From contig NZ_JBCNKR010000005.1 in NCBI RefSeq assembly GCF_039595935.1, positions 372,001-436,000 on the forward strand: 64,000 nt of DNA, read 5' to 3'. The position numbers and the translations under genes are program-made. Positions 6,906 through 15,945 of this stretch are shown piece after piece. The notes beneath the pieces are model-generated. The model was not told the origin of the DNA. It searched no databases and saw nothing but the letters and a program-made list of their open reading frames with translations. Origin of the DNA: Flavobacterium sp. (lineage in GTDB: Bacteria > Bacteroidota > Bacteroidia > Flavobacteriales > Flavobacteriaceae). The first letter of the stretch is position 1. Each line of letters opens with the position of its first letter.

Positions 6906-9305
6906 TTATTTAAAAGCTGTTACTATTAATAATGCCAGACTAGTTAATACACTTCCAATACTAACCCATTCTCCTGTACTCATTTTTTTAGTTTCAGGTT
7001 TTTCAGGAACAACAATTTGTGAATCAGGTTCGACTGAAGGATATGCTCTGAAAAATAAAAATGATTTTGTTACATCTGCCTTACCATTTGGATATATAAT
7101 ATATGCCTTTCTCTTCCATCCTTTATTATTAACTCCCCCTACAGCATTAATGTAATATTTAAATCCTTTTCCGCTTCTATATGGAATTTCAGATGTTAAT
7201 AATACATTTCCTGTCACTTTAACACCTTCATTATATACAGCTACTTCAATCTCATCGCCTGGAAATAATGTAACATTAGAATAATGATCTTTATCTTTCT
7301 CTATTTTTTCCCAGTTAATAGGAATTGTAGAAAATTTTATATCCGCTAATTTTTCTTTTAAAGAATCATTTTTAGATAAATTTAAATCTACACTTTCTAA
7401 TTTTTCAATTTCTTCTTTCTTTATAGGTCTTTTAATTTTCATTCCTTCTATATTAGAAATTGAAGTTAAACCACCAGCCCTCAAAACTATGTCATAGACT
7501 TTTTCTTTTTTATTTGCTAAAACATATTTTCCTGGATAAACAACGGCTCCTGAAATAGTAACCATTTCTGGCTTTTCATAAACCGCTATTCTTCTAATAT
7601 TTATAACATCAAAAGGTTTTAAAATAAAATTTTTAATCTGTTCATTGTTATCTGTAGTAATTTCAAGTTGAACTAATTCTACACGTTTTGGATCTGAATC
7701 ATTTATTTTATCAGATTTAACCATTCTTGCAATTTCAACTCTTTTTGATGCAGAGCCAGTTAATCCTCCAACTTGTACTATTAGATCATTCAAGGTTAAA
7801 TTTTCGTAATAATCGTAAACTCCAGGTTTTTTCACTTCTCCATCTATAGTAACTTTATATTCTTCTCTAAAATCCAAAATAGAGTAAACAGTTACTATAT
7901 CTTCTCTCCTTAATTCAATATCTGCATTTATGTCTCCAGATAATGCTGCACTTAAATCTACATTTACTATTTCAGTTGTTAAGTCTGACTTTAAACGAAT
8001 AATTCTAGCTCTTTTACTATATGCATCTTCTTTAAGTCCTTCTGCTCTTGTAACAATATCCGATACCCTCATTCCTTCTGTAAAAGAATAATAATCCGGT
8101 CTAAAAACAGCTCCTTCGATTTTAATTCTATTTTCAAATCTGTTTAGAATCTTTGTTACTCTAAAAACATCTCCAGATTGTGGTTTATAGATTGAAAAAT
8201 CACTTTCATTTATATCATGAACTTTGAATTCTTTTCCTGTTTTTTGAGTTACATTTACAGAAGCTGTATAAGCAAACTCGTTAAACCCTGAAGCAAAGTT
8301 TAATAAATCTGAAAAAGTTTCGCCCTTTTTCATCTCAAAAATACCTGGACGTTTTACTTCTCCTTGTAATGTTACTCTTTGGCTGTAAGCCGGAATTCTT
8401 ATAACATCATTATCCTTTAAGCTAACATTATCAGACTGATCTCCTTTAACTAAAAATCTATATATATCTATATTTTTAAAAACTTTATTATTGCGAATCA
8501 ATTCAATATTTCTATAACTCCCATTCTTCCCTGGTCCTCCAGCTAGATGTAATGCATTATAAACTGTTGCTAGAGATGAAATTGAATAATTCCCTGGCTG
8601 CTTTCCTCCAACTACGGTTATTTTTATGGTACGTATTTGAGTTAGACTAACACTAACTTGTGACTGACCGGAGCGAACTGTACTATAAACTTTTGCAATT
8701 GCCGATTTTATCTTTTGTGTAGCAGCTTCAACTGACATTCCTGATACTGGTATTTGCCCTACATATTGAATTGTGATTTTACCTTCAACACTTACTGGAA
8801 TACTTGCGTTATATTCTTGAATTCCATAAACACTAACTTGTAATTCATCTCCAGGACCTAATACATAATTCACTGGTGTAGCTAATTTTAAATCCGGTTC
8901 AAAATTAAGAGTTGGGTTATCAAAAAGTTCCGATCCAAAAATTAATGCATTTGCTGAATCTTTTACTTTTTCATTTATAATTTTTTCTTGTTTTCTCCCT
9001 GTATCTTTGGTAATATCTTGATTTTTTGGTTTATCAGCCAATTTAGCGGAATACATATTTAGCTTCGTCTTTAGCTTATCAAATTCTGCCTGGCTCATTC
9101 CTCTCGAAAGCGCCATAGGTTCAACTTGTTCAATTGTTGTATTATTACTTTTTAATTGTGCATTAATTTTAGCTAAATCATCATCCGTTAAATAATCTAC
9201 ATTTATGGTGCTTAGATCTTTAGATCTTAGTATATCTTGAGCGTTTACATGTAAGGAAGTAAGTAAAATCGTAAAGAGAATAAAAACGTATGTTATTTTT
9301 TTCAT
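6906..9305 (-). CDS. Large multi-SLBB polysaccharide export outer-membrane protein (Wza-like)
   Basis: This is a 799-residue secreted protein with an N-terminal signal peptide that ends around VNAQ (residues 20-23). A Poly_export domain begins near VNYVLGPGDELQVSVYG and is followed by about six SLBB-type repeats of the form VT-xGEVxxPGxY ... GG, for example VTLQGEVKRPG, VTIDGEVKKPG and VTISGAVVYPG. The C-terminal 25 residues form a hydrophobic helix, as in Wza-type translocons. It should form the outer-membrane and periplasmic channel for polysaccharide export. It is three times the length of the other Wza-like protein of the locus (18415-19203). The residues after the signal peptide do not show a clear lipobox cysteine. 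Confidence 0.87.
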   Translation of the reverse strand: MKKITYVFILFTILLTSLHVNAQDILRSKDLSTINVDYLTDDDLAKINAQLKSNNTTIEQVEPMALSRGMSQAEFDKLKTKLNMYSAKLADKPKNQDITKDTGRKQEKIINEKVKDSANALIFGSELFDNPTLNFEPDLKLATPVNYVLGPGDELQVSVYGIQEYNASIPVSVEGKITIQYVGQIPVSGMSVEAATQKIKSAIAKVYSTVRSGQSQVSVSLTQIRTIKITVVGGKQPGNYSISSLATVYNALHLAGGPGKNGSYRNIELIRNNKVFKNIDIYRFLVKGDQSDNVSLKDNDVIRIPAYSQRVTLQGEVKRPGIFEMKKGETFSDLLNFASGFNEFAYTASVNVTQKTGKEFKVHDINESDFSIYKPQSGDVFRVTKILNRFENRIKIEGAVFRPDYYSFTEGMRVSDIVTRAEGLKEDAYSKRARIIRLKSDLTTEIVNVDLSAALSGDINADIELRREDIVTVYSILDFREEYKVTIDGEVKKPGVYDYYENLTLNDLIVQVGGLTGSASKRVEIARMVKSDKINDSDPKRVELVQLEITTDNNEQIKNFILKPFDVINIRRIAVYEKPEMVTISGAVVYPGKYVLANKKEKVYDIVLRAGGLTSISNIEGMKIKRPIKKEEIEKLESVDLNLSKNDSLKEKLADIKFSTIPINWEKIEKDKDHYSNVTLFPGDEIEVAVYNEGVKVTGNVLLTSEIPYRSGKGFKYYINAVGGVNNKGWKRKAYIIYPNGKADVTKSFLFFRAYPSVEPDSQIVVPEKPETKKMSTGEWVSIGSVLTSLALLIVTAFK

Positions 9306-9331
9306 ATTAAATTGTTTGATAAAAATAAATC

Positions 9332-10378
9332 TTATGAATATTGTTTTTTATAGTAATCTTTATAAGAACCTAAAGTCACATTTCGTAACCATTCTTCATT
9401 TTCAAGATACCAGTTTATTGTTTTTTCTAATCCTTCTTCAAAGGTTACAGATGGCTTCCATCCTAATTCTTTATTTATTTTTGAGGCATCAATTGCATAA
9501 CGTAAATCATGACCTGGTCTATCTTTAACATATGTAATTAATTCATGAGAAGTGCCTTCTGTTCTACCTAATTTTTTATCCATTAAATTACACAAAAGCT
9601 TAACTAACTCAATATTTTTCCATTCATTAAACCCACCGATATTATAAGTTTCATGATTTTTACCTTCATGAAAAACTAGATCTATTGCAATTGCATGGTC
9701 TTCAACAAATAACCAATCACGAGTATAGTTTCCATCTCCATATACTGGCAATGGCTTATTGTTTATAATATTATTTATAAAAAGAGGAATTAATTTTTCA
9801 GGAAAATGATAAGATCCATAATTATTTGAACAATTAGTTAAAACATATGGCAAGCCATAAGTTTCACCATAAGCTCTGACAAAATGATCCGAACTAGCTT
9901 TTGATGCAGAATAAGGAGAATTAGGATCATAAGGTGTATTCTCTGTAAAAAGCCCTTCCCTACCAAGAGAACCATATACTTCATCTGTACTAATATGGTA
10001 AAATCTTTTTCCTTCAAAATTCCCTTTCCATTGATTTTTTGCAGCATTCAATAAATTCATTGTCCCAATAACATTTGTTTTTACAAAAGCTAACGGATCT
10101 TCAATAGAACGATCAACATGTGATTCAGCTGCTAAATGCAAAATCCCATCAAAATTATGTTTTAAAAAAAGATTATTAATAAATCTTTCATCAACTATAT
10201 CACCTTTTACAAAAGTATAATTTGGTTTATCCTGTATATCTTTTATATTTTCCAGATTTCCCGCATAAGTTAATGCATCCAAATTAAAAATTTGATAATC
10301 TGGATATTTATTCACGAAACGTCTTACTACATGAGAACCGATAAAACCAGCTCCACCAGTTATAAGAATTTTTTTCAT
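9332..10378 (-). CDS. rfbB: dTDP-glucose 4,6-dehydratase
   Basis: This protein of 348 residues is an extended SDR of the RfbB/RmlB family. It has the NAD motif GGAGFIG at residues 8-14, the HLAAESHVDRSI segment, the catalytic HISTDEVYGSLG, and YxxxK in PYSASKASSDH. It converts dTDP-glucose to dTDP-4-keto-6-deoxyglucose, the branch point for rhamnose and amino-deoxysugars. RfbA, RfbC and RfbD are not in the window, so the product's fate is unknown and the partner genes are elsewhere. It lies six bases after the guanylyltransferase gene and 26 bases ahead of the SLBB exporter gene in the same orientation. Confidence 0.93.
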   Translation of the reverse strand: MKKILITGGAGFIGSHVVRRFVNKYPDYQIFNLDALTYAGNLENIKDIQDKPNYTFVKGDIVDERFINNLFLKHNFDGILHLAAESHVDRSIEDPLAFVKTNVIGTMNLLNAAKNQWKGNFEGKRFYHISTDEVYGSLGREGLFTENTPYDPNSPYSASKASSDHFVRAYGETYGLPYVLTNCSNNYGSYHFPEKLIPLFINNIINNKPLPVYGDGNYTRDWLFVEDHAIAIDLVFHEGKNHETYNIGGFNEWKNIELVKLLCNLMDKKLGRTEGTSHELITYVKDRPGHDLRYAIDASKINKELGWKPSVTFEEGLEKTINWYLENEEWLRNVTLGSYKDYYKKQYS

Positions 10379-10383
10379 TTTGA

Positions 10384-11391
10384 TTAATTTAATAAATCTG
10401 AATTTTGTTTTTCTAATTCACTATAGATATCTTTTACATCTTGTGAATTTTCTTTTTGTAAAATCAGATTTGCAGTATTAGTATGCACAAATATAGCATT
10501 TTGTAATCCTAAAAAAGTTGTATGAGTATCACAACCAATAACCATATTGCCATTTTTATCTACTGGATGTCCCTTTGCAACTAAATATTCATAAACAGAC
10601 TCAAATGATCCTAAATCTGACCATGAAAATGAAGCTGGTACAACTTTAATTTTTTTACTACGTTCCATTACAGCATAATCAATACTTATTGATGGAATTT
10701 GTAAAGATAAATCTAAATCAAGAAAACCTTCTTTATGAGCTTCCCACACAGCTTTTGAACTTTCATATACATCTGGCTGAAACTGTTTCAATTCGTCTAA
10801 GAGTACACCTGCTTTGAAACAAAACATACCGCTGTTCCATAAAAAATTACCTCTTGCAATAAACTCTTTTGCTGTAGTTTCATTTGGCTTTTCCCTAAAT
10901 GATATTACTTTATCTCCTTTTGATTCAATGTACCCATAACCTGTTTCTGGCTTAGTTGGAATAATCCCAAATGTAACAATAAACCCTTCTTGAGCTTTAT
11001 TAATAGCATCCTGAATTGCATTATTATAATCATCCATTTTATCAATAATATGATCAGATGGGGTGATTATTAATATATCTTCAGGATTTGATGCAAATGC
11101 TGCAAAAGCAATAGCTGCTGCAGTATTTCTTGGTGTCGCTTCAACAATATTCACATAGTCTGTCTTTGTTTTATTCATCACTTTTCCACTTAAATGGTGA
11201 TTATCAACATTTCCAACTACCATAACTTTATCTGCTAAATGGCTATTACGCTCAACAGTCATTTCAAACAAAGATTTATTTTCAAATATTTCTAAATATT
11301 GCTTTGGCTGGCTTTTACGAGAAAGAGGCCATAATCTGCTTCCTACTCCGCCAGTTAAAATTACATGTATTATTGATTTTTTATTTTCCAT
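10384..11391 (-). CDS. manC: Mannose-1-phosphate guanylyltransferase (single-domain ManC type)
   Basis: The 335-residue protein carries the nucleotidyltransferase signature LTGGVGSRLWPLSR followed by KQYL near residues 13-32, the EATPRNTAAAIAFAA motif of GDP-mannose pyrophosphorylases, and ISFREKPN with NSGMFCFKA. It makes GDP-mannose, a precursor for mannose, fucose and related sugars. It lacks the C-terminal cupin/phosphomannose-isomerase domain of bifunctional ManC proteins, so isomerisation needs a separate gene. It sits between the WecC-type dehydrogenase and rfbB with short gaps and the same orientation, in line with one transcript supplying activated sugars. Confidence 0.9.
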   Translation of the reverse strand: MENKKSIIHVILTGGVGSRLWPLSRKSQPKQYLEIFENKSLFEMTVERNSHLADKVMVVGNVDNHHLSGKVMNKTKTDYVNIVEATPRNTAAAIAFAAFASNPEDILIITPSDHIIDKMDDYNNAIQDAINKAQEGFIVTFGIIPTKPETGYGYIESKGDKVISFREKPNETTAKEFIARGNFLWNSGMFCFKAGVLLDELKQFQPDVYESSKAVWEAHKEGFLDLDLSLQIPSISIDYAVMERSKKIKVVPASFSWSDLGSFESVYEYLVAKGHPVDKNGNMVIGCDTHTTFLGLQNAIFVHTNTANLILQKENSQDVKDIYSELEKQNSDLLN

Positions 11392-11416
11392 TTATTTAAA
11401 TTTAAAAAGCAGAAAA

Positions 11417-12730
11417 TCACAGTCTATTATCTGCGATTTCTCCTAAGACGCCTTTAACGTCATATAATAAACTATCATTTTTTTGCAACGCTGAAAAATT
11501 CAACCCTAAAAACTCGCTATGAGCTACTCCTAAAACTATAGCATCGAATTTTTCTGTTGGTAAAGAATTTTTAGTGTCTAATTTATATTCATTTTTCACC
11601 TCTTCCGGACTGGCTAGAGGATCAAATATTGTAACTACTATCCCGTATTCTTTTAATGCTTTTATTACATCTACTATTTTAGTATTTCTAACATCCGGGC
11701 AATTTTCTTTAAATGTGATTCCTAACATTAAAAGTTCTGCTCCATTAACTGAAATACCTTTTTTAATCATCAGTTTTACAATTTGTGAAGCAACATACTC
11801 ACCCATGCTGTCATTTAAACGTCTGCCTGCTAAAATTATTTCAGGGTGATAGCCAAATTCTTGTGCTCTTTGGGCTAAATAATAAGGATCTACCCCTATG
11901 CAATGACCTCCAACAAGACCCGGTTTAAATGGTAAAAAGTTCCATTTTGTTCCTGCGGCTTTTAATACTTCCTGAGTATCAATATTCATTAAATTGAATA
12001 TTTTAGCCAATTCATTAACAAAAGCAATATTAATGTCTCTTTGAGAATTTTCTATAACTTTTGCAGCTTCAGCTACTTTTATTGATGGTGCTAAATGCGT
12101 TCCGGCAGTTATTACGGACTTGTATAATGAGTCTACTTTTATTCCTACTTCTAGAGTTGAACCAGATGTTACTTTTAAAATTTTTTCTACCGTATGCTCC
12201 TTATCCCCCGGATTAATTCTTTCAGGCGAATACCCAACAAAAAAATCTTCATTGAATTTAAAGCCGGATATTTTTTCAAGAACAGGCACACATTGTTCCT
12301 CAGTAACTCCCGGATAAACTGTTGATTCGTAAATTACAATATCTCCTTTTTTTAAGACTTTAGCAACTGATTCACTTGATTTATATAAGGGAGTAAGATC
12401 TGGACGATTATTTCGATCTACTGGGGTAGGAACTGTTACAATGAAATAATTGCATTTTGAAATATCTTCAAGAGAATCTGTGCAATAGAGTCCAATTTTA
12501 TTATCATGATCTGTAGTCAATACTTTTTGAAGTGTTTCTTTATCTACTTCTAATGTTGTATCAATACCTGCATTTAAACTTTCAACTCTTGCTTTGTTTA
12601 TATCAAAACCAACAACTGAATATTTTGTAGCAAATAATCTAGCCAAAGGCAGGCCTACATAACCCAAACCTACAACCGCTATTTTTATGTTTTCTTCCAA
12701 TTTTATTTTCAATTTATTAGTTTCAGTCAA
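11417..12730 (-). CDS. UDP-HexNAc/UDP-ManNAc-type 6-dehydrogenase (WecC/TviB family)
   Basis: This 437-residue nucleotide-sugar dehydrogenase has the N-terminal Rossmann motif VGLGYVGLPLA, YESTVYPG and GYSPERINPG. The catalytic-Cys region (GLVGGHCIGVDPYYL) and the C-terminal domain (LGITFKENCPDVRN) follow. It oxidises C6 of a UDP-N-acetylhexosamine to the uronic acid. The family assignment as WbpA/WecC/TviB is secure but the exact substrate is not. No ATG is available before the conserved Rossmann strand. The start used is TTG at 12730, with further in-frame TTG codons at 12712 and 12700 as alternatives. It follows a leader with competing hairpins and the UpxY-like gene, so it may be a regulated first gene. 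Confidence 0.88.
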   Translation of the reverse strand: MTETNKLKIKLEENIKIAVVGLGYVGLPLARLFATKYSVVGFDINKARVESLNAGIDTTLEVDKETLQKVLTTDHDNKIGLYCTDSLEDISKCNYFIVTVPTPVDRNNRPDLTPLYKSSESVAKVLKKGDIVIYESTVYPGVTEEQCVPVLEKISGFKFNEDFFVGYSPERINPGDKEHTVEKILKVTSGSTLEVGIKVDSLYKSVITAGTHLAPSIKVAEAAKVIENSQRDINIAFVNELAKIFNLMNIDTQEVLKAAGTKWNFLPFKPGLVGGHCIGVDPYYLAQRAQEFGYHPEIILAGRRLNDSMGEYVASQIVKLMIKKGISVNGAELLMLGITFKENCPDVRNTKIVDVIKALKEYGIVVTIFDPLASPEEVKNEYKLDTKNSLPTEKFDAIVLGVAHSEFLGLNFSALQKNDSLLYDVKGVLGEIADNRL

Positions 12731-12984
12731 TAAAACTCACGGCTTCGCCTCTCTGAGTCCCCAAAAAGAGGTCAGATTTTCAAAATTTAATTTCGGCAAA
12801 TATAAGATATTAACTCAATTTATTTATTAAAGTTTTCGCTAATACTTAGTAAACTATGGATTTCTAACAATTTTAACTTGTAAAGTTCTTATAATCAATA
12901 TGTAGTAAAATGTTTACAAATAAAAACAGGAAACTTTAACTTAATTTTAATTATAATTATCCATGATACTGACATCAAAAAGTC
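12731..12984 (-). promoter_or_regulatory. Leader region between upxY-like gene and wecC-type gene
   Basis: This gap contains a TATATTTG box (minus strand, 12804-12797) that matches the Bacteroidetes -7 element. No convincing TTG is seen 19-21 bases upstream of it. Downstream, the bases at 12735-12758 can fold as ACTCA/TGAGT enclosing GGC-GAA-GCC, followed on the minus strand by TTTTATTG, which includes the TTG start codon. The CCTCT/AGAGG pairing between 12748-12752 and 12767-12771 overlaps and would compete with that hairpin. The layout resembles an attenuator leader. A role as target of the adjacent UpxY-like factor is inference. Confidence 0.45.
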
Positions 12985-13449
12985 TTATTTATATTTTATT
13001 TTCAACACACATCCTAAAGATTCTAATATCAAAATATAATGTGTATTTGAAACTTCCTGAACTATTGCATTTTGATTATTAAATGCACCCGATTCTAACT
13101 TTATTTTATCTCCTACTTGAAGAGATGTCACAGAAATATCGGCAATATTTGAAGATTTAAGACTCTTTTTAATAATATTTATTTCTTCATCACGAACTAT
13201 AGCGGGTTTTCCTAACCAAAATAAGTATCTTACAACTCCTGGAATTTGAAAAACAGAGTTTCGATCTGCATCAGATACCTGCACAAAAACATATGAATTA
13301 AAAAGTGGAATTTCAACTTTCTTTTTTCTATCAGACCATTGCTGCACTTTAATTATTAAAGGACAGTAACATTCTATCCCAACCTGCTGAAGTCTTTCTG
13401 CAACTTTTTTTTCCCATTTCGGCTTTGTATAAATAACATACCAGTTCAT
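12985..13449 (-). CDS. UpxY-family transcription antiterminator (NusG paralogue)
   Basis: This 154-residue protein has a NusG N-terminal (NGN) domain from residue 1 (MNWYVIYTKPKWEKKVAERL; then FNSYVFVQV) and a C-terminal KOW-like segment (LQVGDKIKLESGAFNNQNAIV). UpxY/LoaP/RfaH-type NusG paralogues help RNA polymerase read through long polysaccharide operons, and in Bacteroides they act on the leader of their own capsule locus. Here the gene is not first. It lies between ugd and the wecC-type gene, followed by a 254-base gap with a putative promoter and hairpins. The start ATG overlaps the stop of a 17-codon upstream frame. The DNA or RNA target is unknown. Confidence 0.85.
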   Translation of the reverse strand: MNWYVIYTKPKWEKKVAERLQQVGIECYCPLIIKVQQWSDRKKKVEIPLFNSYVFVQVSDADRNSVFQIPGVVRYLFWLGKPAIVRDEEINIIKKSLKSSNIADISVTSLQVGDKIKLESGAFNNQNAIVQEVSNTHYILILESLGCVLKIKYK

Positions 13450-13534
13450 ATTTTTTCTATTGAAATAAATCTTTTAACCAACCTTTTTTCTTCATCCATA
13501 TATCAAAGCCTATCTCAATACAAGCAATCTATAC

Positions 13535-14926
13535 TTACGAACCTATTCCGTTATATACAAAACCAATAGATTTTAATTTATTTGCATCTAATATATTTCT
13601 TCCATCAAAAATAAATGCTGGTTTGTGCATTGATTCATAAATTTTCTGCCAATCGTATGTAGTAAATTCATCCCATTCAGTTAACACAGCAACTGCGTGA
13701 GCATCTTTACATGCCTCATATGCATTTTCAAATATTTTTAAGGCATCAAGATTTTCTTCTTTGGTTCTAGTTTCTAAATAATCCAAATCACTTAACATTT
13801 TACTTTTTGAAACTTTTGGATCATAAACAGAAATTTTAGCCTGTTCATTTATCAAATCATCTGCAACATATATCGCAGCCGATTCTCTTGTATCATTTGT
13901 ATCTTTTTTGAAAGCCCAGCCTAAAAAAGCAATTTTTTTATCAGCAACTGTATTGTATAATGTTTGAACAATCTTATTTGAGAATCTTCTCTTTTGGTGA
14001 TCATTCATAATTATAACCTGCTCCCAGTAATCTGCAACCTCATTTAAGCCGTATGTTTTAGCAATATAAACCAAGTTTAAAATATCTTTTTGAAAACAAG
14101 ACCCTCCAAAACCTACTGATGCTTTTAAAAACTTAGGACCAATTCTACTATCCATTCCGATAGCTTTAGCAACTTCATTTACATCTGCTCCTGTTTTTTC
14201 ACACAACTCAGACATTGCATTGATTGACGAAATTCGCTGTGCTAAAAATGCGTTAGCAGTTAACTTTGATAATTCAGAAGACCAAACATTTGTTGTTAAA
14301 ATTTTATCTTTACTTACCCAATTTGCATACACATTTACTAAAGCATTAATTGCTTCTTCACCTTCAGGTGTTGTATCGCCACCGATTAAAATTCTGTCAG
14401 GAGCTAATAAATCTGTAACAGCAGTTCCTTCAGCTAAAAATTCAGGGTTCGATAAAATTTGAAACTGAACTCCATTTCCGGTATTATCTAAAATACTTTT
14501 TATGGCTTCTGCCGTTCTAACTGGCAAAGTCGATTTTTCGACTACAATTTTATTTTGTTTGGCAACTTTTGCAATTTGTCTGGCACATAATTCAATATAT
14601 TTTAGGTCTGCAGCCATACCTTTACCTTTACCATAAGTTTTAGTTGGGGTATTTACTGAGATAAAAATTATTTGTGCTTCATCAATTGCTTTTTCAACGT
14701 CTGTTGAAAAAAACAGGTTTCTTCCTCTGGCTTCTGCCACAATTTCAGAAAGACCTGGCTCATAAATAGGAATATTATCAGTATTTGGATCATTCCAATC
14801 TTTAATTCTTTGTTCGTTCAAATCTACGACTGTAACCTGAATATGCGGGCATTTTTGCGCTATAACTGCCATTGTAGGACCTCCAACATAACCAGCACCA
14901 ATGCAGCAAATTTTTGTAATTTCCAT
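13535..14926 (-). CDS. ugd: UDP-glucose 6-dehydrogenase, eukaryote-like type
   Basis: The 463-residue protein is a UDP-glucose 6-dehydrogenase. It has the N-terminal motif [36 protein letters not shown], the long helix motif [19 protein letters not shown], and the catalytic-Cys segment [14 protein letters not shown], with [14 protein letters not shown] in the C-terminal domain. It makes UDP-glucuronate for acidic polysaccharides. These motifs match animal UDP-glucose dehydrogenases, recalled from knowledge of that family, far better than the short E. coli Ugd. Such variants are known in some bacteria. It lies 24 bases after the epimerase gene and 85 bases before the UpxY-like gene. Confidence 0.93.
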   Translation of the reverse strand: MEITKICCIGAGYVGGPTMAVIAQKCPHIQVTVVDLNEQRIKDWNDPNTDNIPIYEPGLSEIVAEARGRNLFFSTDVEKAIDEAQIIFISVNTPTKTYGKGKGMAADLKYIELCARQIAKVAKQNKIVVEKSTLPVRTAEAIKSILDNTGNGVQFQILSNPEFLAEGTAVTDLLAPDRILIGGDTTPEGEEAINALVNVYANWVSKDKILTTNVWSSELSKLTANAFLAQRISSINAMSELCEKTGADVNEVAKAIGMDSRIGPKFLKASVGFGGSCFQKDILNLVYIAKTYGLNEVADYWEQVIIMNDHQKRRFSNKIVQTLYNTVADKKIAFLGWAFKKDTNDTRESAAIYVADDLINEQAKISVYDPKVSKSKMLSDLDYLETRTKEENLDALKIFENAYEACKDAHAVAVLTEWDEFTTYDWQKIYESMHKPAFIFDGRNILDANKLKSIGFVYNGIGS

Positions 14927-14950
14927 TTACTATAATTATTATCTTTTATT

Positions 14951-15934
14951 TTACTTCAAATTATTCCAATACCAGCTAACGGCTTCTTTTAATCCTTCTT
15001 GCAAAGAATATTTAGGATTATATCCTAAAAGTGCTTTTGCTTTTTCAATACTTGCAAGTGAATGCGGGATATCTCCTGCTCTATTTGCTCCATATATAAT
15101 TTCTACATCTGCAATTTTGGAATCAAACTCTGATAAGTATTTTTTTAAATATTTCACCAGATCATTTAATGTATTCCTGTCTCCAAAAGCTGTATTATAA
15201 ACGGTATTAAAAGCTGAAGAATTTTGAGTTTTTATTGCCAACTCATTCATTTGAATCACATTCTCTATATATGTAAAATCACGTGAATAATTTCCATCTC
15301 CATTAATAACCGGGCTTTCATATTTCATTAATTGCTTAACAAATTTTGGAATTACTGCCGCATACGCTCCATCTGGATCTTGTTTTCTGCCAAAAACATT
15401 AAAATAACGCAACCCTATTGTTTCTAAGCCGTATGTTTTACTGAAAATTTCAGCATATAATTCATTGACGTATTTTGTAATTGCATAAGGAGATAATGGT
15501 TTCCCGATTACTTCCTCTACTTTTGGCAATCCCTCAGAATCTCCATAGGTTGATGAACTAGCCGCATATACAAATCTTTTTACTTTTGCATCTCTTGAAG
15601 CTACCAGCATATTTAAAAACCCCGAAACATTAACTTCATTTGTAGTAATTGGATCGTTTATAGATCTGGGAACAGAACCCAAAGCTGCCTGATGCAAAAC
15701 ATAATCTACACCTTTAACAGCTAGAATACAATCTTCAATATTTCGAATATCTCCTTCAATTAATTTGTAATTGGGATTGTTTATGAAATCGTTTAAATTA
15801 TGATGATGTCCTGTAGAAAAATTATCCAAACACACTACTTTGTATCCTAATCCTAAAAAATACTCAGATAAATTAGACCCTATAAAGCCTGCTCCTCCAG
15901 TAATTAATATTGTATTTTGATTTGAAATTTCCAT
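14951..15934 (-). CDS. UDP-N-acetylglucosamine/UDP-glucose 4-epimerase-like SDR (WbpP/Gne type)
   Basis: This protein of 327 residues is an extended SDR. The NAD motif GGAGFIGSN is near residues 13-21, LDNFSTGHHHNL matches the WbpP/Gne group, and SSTYGDSEGLPK and YAITKYVNELYAE contain the catalytic Thr/Ser and YxxxK. The C-terminal RAGDIPHSLASIEKAK is typical of UDP-hexose and UDP-HexNAc C4 epimerases. It most likely interconverts UDP-GlcNAc and UDP-GalNAc. Substrate range cannot be read by eye. It is sandwiched between the Wzc kinase gene (11 bases) and ugd. Confidence 0.85.
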   Translation of the reverse strand: MEISNQNTILITGGAGFIGSNLSEYFLGLGYKVVCLDNFSTGHHHNLNDFINNPNYKLIEGDIRNIEDCILAVKGVDYVLHQAALGSVPRSINDPITTNEVNVSGFLNMLVASRDAKVKRFVYAASSSTYGDSEGLPKVEEVIGKPLSPYAITKYVNELYAEIFSKTYGLETIGLRYFNVFGRKQDPDGAYAAVIPKFVKQLMKYESPVINGDGNYSRDFTYIENVIQMNELAIKTQNSSAFNTVYNTAFGDRNTLNDLVKYLKKYLSEFDSKIADVEIIYGANRAGDIPHSLASIEKAKALLGYNPKYSLQEGLKEAVSWYWNNLK

Positions 15935-15945
15935 TTATATCAAAA

